64,000 nucleotides of DNA. It comes from Oxalobacteraceae bacterium. Lineage in GTDB: Bacteria; Pseudomonadota; Gammaproteobacteria; Burkholderiales; Burkholderiaceae_D. Below, piece by piece: positions 57,201 to 64,000 of the stretch. Made by a program: the position numbers and the translations under genes. The notes beneath the pieces were generated by a model, which was not told the DNA's origin, did not search any database, and worked only from the letters and a program-made list of their open reading frames with translations. How positions within the stretch are numbered: position 1 is the first letter of the stretch; every line of letters begins with the position of its first letter. The DNA is taken from contig JAHFQV010000002.1 in the NCBI GenBank assembly GCA_023259175.1, positions 1 through 64,000 on the forward strand, given 5' to 3'.

Positions 57201-57948
57201 ATCCGAACAAAGCTATTATCTGCTGAGTGATTTCGCCGCCTTCTATCAAGAGGTGGCGAGCATCAAATTAGCCGTGAGCGAAGGACGGCTTTCGTCCTAT
57301 TTAACGGTAGGGAACGAAACACCACCGAGCACTGGCCAAGCCTACGCAGCGCGAGTCAGTGCCAAGCTCAATAATTTACTCAACGAACAAGCGAATCATC
57401 TACGCCGCACCGGCACGGCAGGTGAGTTGAAGATGCACAATCTAGCCCGCTATGTGATGGCGGCACTGGCCGACGAACTTTTTATTCTCGATGAAGAATG
57501 GTCGGGCGCTGCGTATTGGCTAGAGCATCTAATCGAGTACAAGCAATTTAAGTCACGCAATGCGGGTGTTCGTTTTTTTGAATTATTAGAACAAGTGCTG
57601 CGCGCGCCCGAACGTACTAGCCTGCATATTGAATTAGCCTCGGTACTATTACTGGCACTGCAATTGGGATTTCGTGGAATTTATCGCGGTGAACAAGGTG
57701 AGCCCAATCTCTACGCTTACCGCCGTCGCCTACATCAATTCACCCACGGCCACCATATGAAAACCGAAGATGAATTGAGTTTCCCACAAACGGCCATGCA
57801 TCTACAACAAGGCGATATTGATCAACGCATGGCACCGCTGTCGCGTTGGATGGTGGCGGGACAGATTGGGGTCGCCGCCTACTTGCTTTTATCGACTTCG
57901 GTCTGGGTATTTTCTTTATTGCCGTTTGAACGTGCCTTCGGTGGCTAA
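57193..57948 (+). CDS. tssL: T6SS inner-membrane protein TssL (DotU/IcmH-like)
   Basis: A 251-residue tail-anchored membrane protein. Start ATG 57193 has GAGG six bases upstream; longer frames reach into tssK. Cytoplasmic helical domain (MSESEQSYYLLSDFAAFYQEV, YVMAALADELFILDEEW, FFELLEQVLRAPERTSLHIE, LGFRGIYRG) and one C-terminal helix (AGQIGVAAYLLLSTSVWVFSLL). No OmpA-like peptidoglycan-binding extension, so wall anchoring would need another protein. Forms the TssJLM complex with its neighbours. Confidence 0.92.
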   Translation: MSESEQSYYLLSDFAAFYQEVASIKLAVSEGRLSSYLTVGNETPPSTGQAYAARVSAKLNNLLNEQANHLRRTGTAGELKMHNLARYVMAALADELFILDEEWSGAAYWLEHLIEYKQFKSRNAGVRFFELLEQVLRAPERTSLHIELASVLLLALQLGFRGIYRGEQGEPNLYAYRRRLHQFTHGHHMKTEDELSFPQTAMHLQQGDIDQRMAPLSRWMVAGQIGVAAYLLLSTSVWVFSLLPFERAFGG

Positions 57949-57993
57949 TTATATTTGGCGGCTAGTTTTACCTTGTAGTTATTTTTATTTTGA

Positions 57994-60900
57994 GTGAGCA
58001 AAACCTTGGAACTTGACAGCGACATCACCCTCGTCATTATCACCCTAGCGGTGATCGCGACCATCGCCAGCTTCGTGCTGTGGCGGGTGTATGCGCGTCA
58101 AAAAATAGCAAAAGCGCCCTGCTCTGACGACAAACTTGAAGCGAACAGCTTGATTGCGCCGACATTGCTGGATCGCTTCAATACCCTACTCGACAAAATC
58201 GATTATTTGCGCACACGTCGAGAATGGCGTTACCAGACCCCGTGGATTTTGATGATAGGCGAAGCACAGGCAGGCAAAAGCAGCTTTCTCGCCTCCATTC
58301 CCGCAAAACACAATAGTCAGCCCGATTCACGTTCGCAACAATTAAAGGCCACTGCTTGTGAATGGAAAATTTTGGAAACCGGTGTTTTCATCGACCCCGA
58401 AGGAAAATTCTGCACTGCTAAGGCCGATACTGAAGAACAAAAAACCTGGCTCAAAATCCTGCAAGAATTAGATGATCTCAGGCCAGAACGTCCGATTGAT
58501 GGTCTGGTCATCACGCTTTCAGCCAAAACACTGCTGAGCGGTACTGTGGAGCAAAGACGTGAAATCGCCAACAACATTAATCAACAATTAGCGCAAATTC
58601 AGGATCAGTTTGAATTTCAATTCCCAGTCTACGTCAACGTCAGTCAGGTTGACAGAATTCTGGGTTTTGGCGCTTTTTGGGCGACCCAAGCGAGCTATCA
58701 ACTCAATCAAATGTTCGGCTGGTCTGCACCTGCCAACACCATGAGCCAGTCTCCAAAAGAATGGGTATCAACCGCATTTTGCAATGTGCTTTCCCGTTTA
58801 AATTTTCTGCAAATTGATGCCGCTGCGGCGCACGCGCACATCCACGATGCCGATAATTTTTTCCTCTTCCCAAGACATTTTCAGGTACTAGAAGCGCCAC
58901 TCGCCGAAACACTAGAACTCATTTTTAAAGCATCGCCTTGGCGTGACGGCTGCAATTTCCGTGGTCTGTATTTCACCGGCAACGTGAAAGCAGGGGGCGA
59001 TCAAAAATCAGGTGTATGCGAAGAAGTAAATTTTATCGAAGACCTAAGCTGCAATAAGATACTCAAAGAAATTCACTTAGCGCGCCCCACAAAGCAAGGC
59101 ATTTGGTCACGCAATGCTTTAATTCGCAACATCCAGAAACTAGGTATCGCCACATTTGCAAGCATGATGATTTTACTGGCCATCGCCTCGGTACAACTCA
59201 ATCGTCAGGTCGGTGTCCTAGTCACGTCTATCAATCTGCTGCAGGAAATCAAAACCACGCCCGAAACTGGCGAGGTCTGCACCAGCAAAGTACAAGTCAA
59301 CGAGTTATTGGAACAAGTCGCCCAGATCAACACCAATTCATATTACTTCGCCATTCCGATTTCCTGGTTTGACAGGCATACCGCGAAGCGTAGTGCGAAA
59401 ACCCTCGCCGAATCTTCCTTGCAAAGAGTCGTAATGCCCGCAATGAGTTGTCAACTCGAGCTCAAAGCACGTGCGCTGAATATGCAAAAAGCAGTGGTGA
59501 TCGACAAGGATGCCTTGATTTCGGAATCCTTTAGCGCAACCAAAAAAGGCTTATACGACTATATCGACGAGGTTGATGCTTTAGAGGCCAATATAGCGCG
59601 CTATCGTTATCTGATTTCAGATCAAACCATCAATCAAGTCGCGCGCACCTTTAAAGAGTTTTCTGCGTTTTACGAATACGTCTACGAAACCCCACTTCCC
59701 GAATCGATACAAGCGGATCGCGGCGCATTACGTGTCGCTTTATCGGAAGTCGTCCTCAAAGACAACTTACAATTGCCGACGGGAATGCGGCCACGCTTCA
59801 TCACCCAAATTGAACAAAACACGCAAAAGCTGCGCCAACAGTTCGCGCTAGAAGTCGATGCTGGGACCAGCCTATTAAACGCGCTCAATGCAGAACAGGA
59901 GCCTATACTCGACAACACACGTCACTTTACTTGGTGGCTCAATTGGGTACAAACCTCATGGTTAGGTTCGACGGTCAAAAATAATCCCTGTGACGACATT
60001 CGCCAACAACTGAGCGAAAAAACCCATCCCTTGGTTCTGAAACATCAGTACCCGCAAAGCCTGCGTCATGTCACACAAAGTTTCGATACCGAGACCTGTT
60101 ATCGGCCTTCAATGAATACCCTGATGGCGATGAAATTAGCGCCCTATAATTTACTATTCACCGAACAAAAAGCGGGATTGCAAATGAATCCCGACTTGCT
60201 GCCAGAAATCACGGGTCTGACCGATCTGGCAACGCAAACCTACATGAAGCGCAACAACACCCGCGCATTTGCTTGTGCGCCAGTGATACACCGTTGGCAG
60301 GACAACGAGGTAGCGCTTGCGCTATCCTATGCCAACGAATATCAAAAATTCGCTGACAAACACACGATCAAAGCCAATCAAATTTCGGCGAACAATATCA
60401 CGCCACTCTATACCCGACTCGCGCGCACACAACTGCAAGCGGCCATGAATGATGCCATGCGTGAAGCGCAAACCGAGTTAGGAAGCGAAGGAAGTGGAAG
60501 GACTGCAGTCCAGCTCGCGGCAAGCTCTTTAGCCGATCAAGAATTAGCGAACCGTAGCAAGGAATTTAAGGCTATCGTCCCTAATGTCAGTGCTGTCATT
60601 GAGCGCTATCAGCAATTAAGTTTTAAATCGACGACCGAAGTCAATGAATGCGTGCGTCGCTTCGCCACCGATCAACTTGGGCAAATCAATTCACTCAGTT
60701 ACCTGAGCCGCTTATACGAGCCTGCGCTCAGCACGCAATCAGGAAAAATGTATGTCTTTGGTAGCGAAGCCAATACCAAGGACTACCTCAAACGTCAGCT
60801 CGATAGAACCAAAATACTGACCGACTACGCCCAGCCTTTCGTCGATATTTTGCAAAAAACCAGCGCAACTAACGATGCCCAATTACCGACCGAACAAACG

Positions 60901-61917
60901 GCAGCGTATTGGAACAACACCATCAACGAGGTCAACCGCTACCAGCAATTTCATGAAACCAATGGACAAGTGGCGATTTTGGAAAACCTCTTCCTCAGTC
61001 AACTCATGTCGCTCTCGCTGGATAACTGTAAGCAAAATTTAGCCGCCAAACCAGAAGAATACAGTCATGAATTTTTCTCGATACGGCGTAAGCAAATCGA
61101 CGAAGACAGTCGTCAAGCCTGTGACCAACAAAAAGGCCTGTTGGCGATGCAAAATTACCGCACATGGTCGAGCCGCTTTAACCGCGAACTGGCAGACCAC
61201 TTCCCTTTTGCTGACAGCAGCGCACCCGATGTAGCGCTGCCTGTCGTCAAAGCTTTTTTTGAAGACTATGAACAACAGCGTGTCGCACTGCGACTCTCAG
61301 TGCAAAACCTGAAAGGCACACACTGGAATGCGGTACGGAGTTTCCTAACCGATCTTGATCAAGCCAGTGCATTTTTTACGGCTAGCCTAGGCAACGGTAA
61401 CAGCAAACCTAGCCTACAAATAATCGCACAATTTAAAGCCCTGCCCGCGCGTTCAATCAAGGCTGAGGAAACGGTCAACTGGGCACTCAGTAGTGGCCTG
61501 AGTAATTCGAGTTTTCCGAATTTTGAAAAGACCTTAGACTGGCCGTTTGGGCAATCCGTTGGCCTACATATTACTTGGGCTAGCGGTTCAAAATGGTTGC
61601 CATATTCCAGCGCGCAAGCTCCTTCGGTACAAGTGGATAGACAAATCGCCAGCATCGTCAAAAGTGGGGACTGGGCATTACTCCATTTGATCGAAGATTT
61701 CCGTTATCGCGACCCAGCGCTCGTGGACAAACAAACCGCAAAAATTTTACTCGAACTACGTATTCCCATCGTCTTGCGTGACCGAGCAAGTGCGCCAAGC
61801 ACCACCGACACCGCGCAAATGTACCTAGGCCTGAGTCTGATGGCGCAAGACCCTGTCACTCACGCCCCTGTTAATTTATATTACCCCGCGCCCTTCCCGC
61901 GCGTCGCCCCGCTTTAG
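57994..61917 (+). CDS. tssM: T6SS inner-membrane protein TssM (IcmF-like)
   Basis: A 1307-residue membrane protein starting at GTG 57994 without a clear Shine-Dalgarno. Helix 1 at about 12-30, a cytoplasmic NTPase-like domain with Walker A GEAQAGKSS (about 88-97) and VDRILGFGAFWA, helix 2 at about 387-405 (ASMMILLAIASVQL), then a large periplasmic IcmF-related region and C-terminal beta-domain that contacts TssJ (ending YYPAPFPRVAPL). It lacks the third helix after the N-terminal pair that many TssM have; I see only two convincing ones. The intact P-loop suggests NTP binding. Followed by tssA 10 bases later. Confidence 0.93.
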   Translation: MSKTLELDSDITLVIITLAVIATIASFVLWRVYARQKIAKAPCSDDKLEANSLIAPTLLDRFNTLLDKIDYLRTRREWRYQTPWILMIGEAQAGKSSFLASIPAKHNSQPDSRSQQLKATACEWKILETGVFIDPEGKFCTAKADTEEQKTWLKILQELDDLRPERPIDGLVITLSAKTLLSGTVEQRREIANNINQQLAQIQDQFEFQFPVYVNVSQVDRILGFGAFWATQASYQLNQMFGWSAPANTMSQSPKEWVSTAFCNVLSRLNFLQIDAAAAHAHIHDADNFFLFPRHFQVLEAPLAETLELIFKASPWRDGCNFRGLYFTGNVKAGGDQKSGVCEEVNFIEDLSCNKILKEIHLARPTKQGIWSRNALIRNIQKLGIATFASMMILLAIASVQLNRQVGVLVTSINLLQEIKTTPETGEVCTSKVQVNELLEQVAQINTNSYYFAIPISWFDRHTAKRSAKTLAESSLQRVVMPAMSCQLELKARALNMQKAVVIDKDALISESFSATKKGLYDYIDEVDALEANIARYRYLISDQTINQVARTFKEFSAFYEYVYETPLPESIQADRGALRVALSEVVLKDNLQLPTGMRPRFITQIEQNTQKLRQQFALEVDAGTSLLNALNAEQEPILDNTRHFTWWLNWVQTSWLGSTVKNNPCDDIRQQLSEKTHPLVLKHQYPQSLRHVTQSFDTETCYRPSMNTLMAMKLAPYNLLFTEQKAGLQMNPDLLPEITGLTDLATQTYMKRNNTRAFACAPVIHRWQDNEVALALSYANEYQKFADKHTIKANQISANNITPLYTRLARTQLQAAMNDAMREAQTELGSEGSGRTAVQLAASSLADQELANRSKEFKAIVPNVSAVIERYQQLSFKSTTEVNECVRRFATDQLGQINSLSYLSRLYEPALSTQSGKMYVFGSEANTKDYLKRQLDRTKILTDYAQPFVDILQKTSATNDAQLPTEQTAAYWNNTINEVNRYQQFHETNGQVAILENLFLSQLMSLSLDNCKQNLAAKPEEYSHEFFSIRRKQIDEDSRQACDQQKGLLAMQNYRTWSSRFNRELADHFPFADSSAPDVALPVVKAFFEDYEQQRVALRLSVQNLKGTHWNAVRSFLTDLDQASAFFTASLGNGNSKPSLQIIAQFKALPARSIKAEETVNWALSSGLSNSSFPNFEKTLDWPFGQSVGLHITWASGSKWLPYSSAQAPSVQVDRQIASIVKSGDWALLHLIEDFRYRDPALVDKQTAKILLELRIPIVLRDRASAPSTTDTAQMYLGLSLMAQDPVTHAPVNLYYPAPFPRVAPL

Positions 61918-61927
61918 GAGAATCTGT

Positions 61928-63097
61928 ATGGATACCGCTGTTTCACCCATCACCTACTTTAATCAACGCAGCCATGCCTACTTCGTCGATGCCGTTGCGA
62001 CGCAGTTGGAATCACTGCTTGCGCCTATCGCACCGAATATGCCCAGCGGCGCTTCATTGCGAGGGACTGCAATTTATAATGCCATCGAAAAAGCGCGACG
62101 CAAAGATGATACAAGCGTCCCTTTCGGTGCTTGGGAATATGAATTTAAACGCGCAGACTGGGATAAAGTAAGCCAGATTTGCGTCGATGCGCTCTGTAAC
62201 AAGAGCAAAGACTTACAGCTCGTCGCCTGGCTACTTGAGGCACAAATCCACCTCAATGGTTTCGCTGCGGTCGCTCCTTGTCTGCACTTGATATTCTCTT
62301 TATGCGAACGCTATTGGGAGAGTGTGCATCCCGTACCTGAACAAGGCGATCTCGAATTTCGCGCCAACATCATTTCTTGGATCAATGAAAAACTACTCCC
62401 CGCACTGCGTCAGGTGCCGATTACCGCCTGCGAACGGGAACAAGAATATGCTTGGATCGATTGGGAAAGAAATCGTCGTAACGAACAAATACGCGCCAAC
62501 GTATCGCGCCGCGAATCGGCGGACTTAGAAGGTGCGAATCTAAACCAACTCAATGCCGCCTTAGGACATACTGAGACCGACTATTTCATTTGGCTAAGAG
62601 ATGCGCTGATCGATGCACTATTTAGCATGGAAATGCTGGAGTTAAAAATCGACGAGCTATTCGACAACAATGCGCCTAGTCTTGCCAAATTAGGTGAATT
62701 GCATGAACAAGTTTTAGAATTGGTCGATGCCGAACTGAAAAAGCGCGGCATCGAATTTCAAGTCGAACAGAACAATACCAACGCCCATGAAAATGAAGTC
62801 CATGCAGCATTAGATCAGGCACAAAATGCCCCAAACCGATCACAAGAAAATGGCCATGCCCCTGTGCAAGCAAGCATTAGTAGCCGCAATGAAGCTTACC
62901 AACGATTGGCAGAGGCGGCTGATTTTTTAATGCGCATTGAGCCGCACAGTCCAGCACCCTACCTAGTCCATCGCGCCATCGAATGGGGAAGAATGAATAC
63001 CGCTGATCTATATCAAGAATTATTTTTGAAACTGGGCGGTCAACTCAACATTTTTGAAATGCTGGGTCTAGAAGTCAATGACAAGCAATCCGAATAA
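61928..63097 (+). CDS. tssA: T6SS protein TssA
   Basis: A 389-residue baseplate/cap-forming protein with an ImpA N-terminal domain: a GTAIYNAIEKARRKDD segment, WEYEFKRADWDKVSQICVDAL, LVAWLLEAQIHLNGFAAVAPCLHLIFSL and the hallmark ERYWESVHPVPEQGDLEFR. GGAG is seven bases before ATG 61928. The C-terminal third (RNEAYQRLAEAADFLMRIEPHSPAPYLVHRAIEWG) is the typical VasJ-like ending. It primes sheath and tube polymerisation. The class cannot be set precisely; length fits short TssA proteins. Confidence 0.93.
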   Translation: MDTAVSPITYFNQRSHAYFVDAVATQLESLLAPIAPNMPSGASLRGTAIYNAIEKARRKDDTSVPFGAWEYEFKRADWDKVSQICVDALCNKSKDLQLVAWLLEAQIHLNGFAAVAPCLHLIFSLCERYWESVHPVPEQGDLEFRANIISWINEKLLPALRQVPITACEREQEYAWIDWERNRRNEQIRANVSRRESADLEGANLNQLNAALGHTETDYFIWLRDALIDALFSMEMLELKIDELFDNNAPSLAKLGELHEQVLELVDAELKKRGIEFQVEQNNTNAHENEVHAALDQAQNAPNRSQENGHAPVQASISSRNEAYQRLAEAADFLMRIEPHSPAPYLVHRAIEWGRMNTADLYQELFLKLGGQLNIFEMLGLEVNDKQSE

Positions 63098-63114
63098 TAT
63101 AATTTTAATTCGCC

Positions 63115-63684
63115 ATGTCGAATCGCCCCCGTAGCCTGAGTCTCTCCGCACTTGATTTAGCAGGAGACTCCGGCTCGCATGGCACAAGCTCAAGCGGCGC
63201 TAGTTCGTCAGGGCGACGGACGCAATCTGGCTTATCTGAAATGATGAGCGGCAGCCAATCACTGTTTAAACCGATCACCACGCCCACTCGCGCCCGCTCG
63301 GTCAGCGTCGGCGACTTGTCCCATAGTCGCGCTCCCACGCCTAGCCTTAGCCGCGCAGTCAATACCCAGGTAAAGAAAGCAATGTTTGATGTCCAAGTCA
63401 TGAGTCGCCACAGCCTAGACCCCCATGCCTTAGTCAGCGCTTTAGGTGGCAGTAAAGTGGGCAAGGCATTTGGCGATCCGAAAATGGGTAAGAAATTTGG
63501 AAAGCCGGGGGCTTTAGCCGACGAAATTTCAAGGCGTATGCAAGTCAATCAAGCCAAACAAGATGCGTTCATGAATAAGTATGCGAGCAAAGGTTTAAGC
63601 GGCCTACGCACAGGTCATATGGACTTAATGAAAGACGTCAATAAACAACTGAGCCAATTGCAACCCGTCAAAAAGAAAAAATAG
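63115..63684 (+). CDS. Small Ser-rich basic protein at the end of the T6SS operon, unknown
   Basis: A 189-residue protein, 17 bases after tssA. The first about 85 residues are Ser/Thr/Gly-rich and look disordered; the rest has basic helical segments, a GGSKVGKAFGDPKMGKKFGK repeat-like motif and a KKKK end. No signal peptide or membrane helix, no known toxin signature. Its place at the tail of the operon and high net charge make it a candidate secreted cargo or accessory factor. I do not assign a function. Confidence 0.6.
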   Translation: MSNRPRSLSLSALDLAGDSGSHGTSSSGASSSGRRTQSGLSEMMSGSQSLFKPITTPTRARSVSVGDLSHSRAPTPSLSRAVNTQVKKAMFDVQVMSRHSLDPHALVSALGGSKVGKAFGDPKMGKKFGKPGALADEISRRMQVNQAKQDAFMNKYASKGLSGLRTGHMDLMKDVNKQLSQLQPVKKKK

Positions 63685-63701
63685 AACTTCAAGAATAGAA
63701 T

Positions 63702-64000
63702 ATGAAAAAGCCATCCTCAAAAGAGAAAAAATCTCAAGCAAAAAAACGCCCGACGTCGACCGCAGATGCCCAACGCATGCCGCGCTCTACCTGCCTGGCT
63801 TGGGCTAAAACCGTGGTCCAGTTTTGGCAAATATGTCTGCAAAACGAAGGCGATCAAAAGCCGACTCGACTGGTCGTTCTCGATTTAAATCCCAGCGATA
63901 CAGAGAGCATGTGGATGCTGATGCAGGAAATCAAACGGCACTACGATCAAACAGGTTTACGCCTTCCTTGGACCTATGTGGTCTGCGAAAAAGATGAGGA
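63702..64000 (+). CDS. Unidentified protein, 3' part beyond right edge
   Basis: Open frame from ATG 63702 with no stop before the window end (99 full codons). A Lys-rich N-terminus (MKKPSSKEKKSQAKKRP) precedes a helical stretch (CLAWAKTVVQFWQICLQNE) and LVVLDLNPSDTES. It begins 17 bases after the Ser-rich gene on the same strand, so it is probably the last visible gene of the T6SS operon. No family recognised in the visible part. Confidence 0.55.
   Translation, partial: MKKPSSKEKKSQAKKRPTSTADAQRMPRSTCLAWAKTVVQFWQICLQNEGDQKPTRLVVLDLNPSDTESMWMLMQEIKRHYDQTGLRLPWTYVVCEKDE

Noticed and set aside
1-64000. tRNA or rRNA genes, CRISPR arrays, prophage or transposase genes
   Set aside because: None found by eye: no cloverleaf with CCA-type end, no regular spacer-repeat array, and no integrase or transposase motifs.

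Overview
The window looks like a chromosomal segment of a betaproteobacterium, most likely an Oxalobacteraceae member such as Undibacterium. This is inferred from moderate GC, dense short-spaced operons, and family-typical neighbourhoods (pmbA divergent from darP followed by mogA; tkt followed by gap on the same strand). No database search was possible, so the taxon is an inference. I saw no rRNA, tRNA, CRISPR array or intact insertion sequence.

Layout. 1-480: 5' part of a chitin-binding lipoprotein with a long Thr-Pro linker, cut by the left edge. 1.0-14.6 kb: mostly housekeeping and envelope genes: CAP-domain lipoprotein, Tat-exported TRAP solute-binding protein, pmbA, darP, mogA, a YdjM-like membrane protein, carboxylesterase, DUF418 membrane protein, a very large propeller sensor diguanylate cyclase, yaeQ and a CurA-like oxidoreductase. 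14.57-14.81 kb: a compact element of nested inverted repeats, possibly a structured RNA. 14.9-26.3 kb: a proline-rich TonB-like protein, a porin/PstS-like/diguanylate cyclase trio, an S9 peptidase, and two overlapping amidohydrolase-family genes containing degenerate domains. 26.5-30.9 kb: a small catabolic island (PAS-AraC regulator, DapA-family lyase/deaminase, aldehyde dehydrogenase, GntR regulator) that fits hydroxyproline or sugar-acid breakdown through 2-oxoglutarate semialdehyde. 31-38 kb: signal peptidase I, gap, a GNAT, tkt, rsmE, and a DUF4214-cyclophilin fusion lipoprotein.

38.4-64.0 kb: a type VI secretion system (T6SS) with a sigma-54 activator in front. A near-consensus -24/-12 promoter and a candidate upstream dyad lie in the 0.7 kb gap between the activator and the first T6SS gene. 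The cluster reads tssBC (one fused gene), hcp, tssE, tssF, tssG, vgrG, DUF2169-pentapeptide, pentapeptide, DUF3540, DUF4150 (PAAR-like), tssJ, tssK, tssL, tssM, tssA, a small Ser-rich unknown and an unknown gene cut by the right edge. All genes are on the plus strand with short gaps or overlaps, so one long transcript is likely. tssH (clpV) is not in the window.

The most unusual feature is the natural fusion of both sheath subunits (TssB-like about 1-160, TssC-like about 510-958) around an unrecognised insert of about 345 residues. It sits with a VgrG that carries a 19-unit decapeptide repeat tail and with a DUF2169/pentapeptide/DUF3540/DUF4150 accessory module. The second most interesting feature is the nested hairpin element at 14.6 kb: all six of its arm transitions become G.U pairs in the minus-strand RNA.
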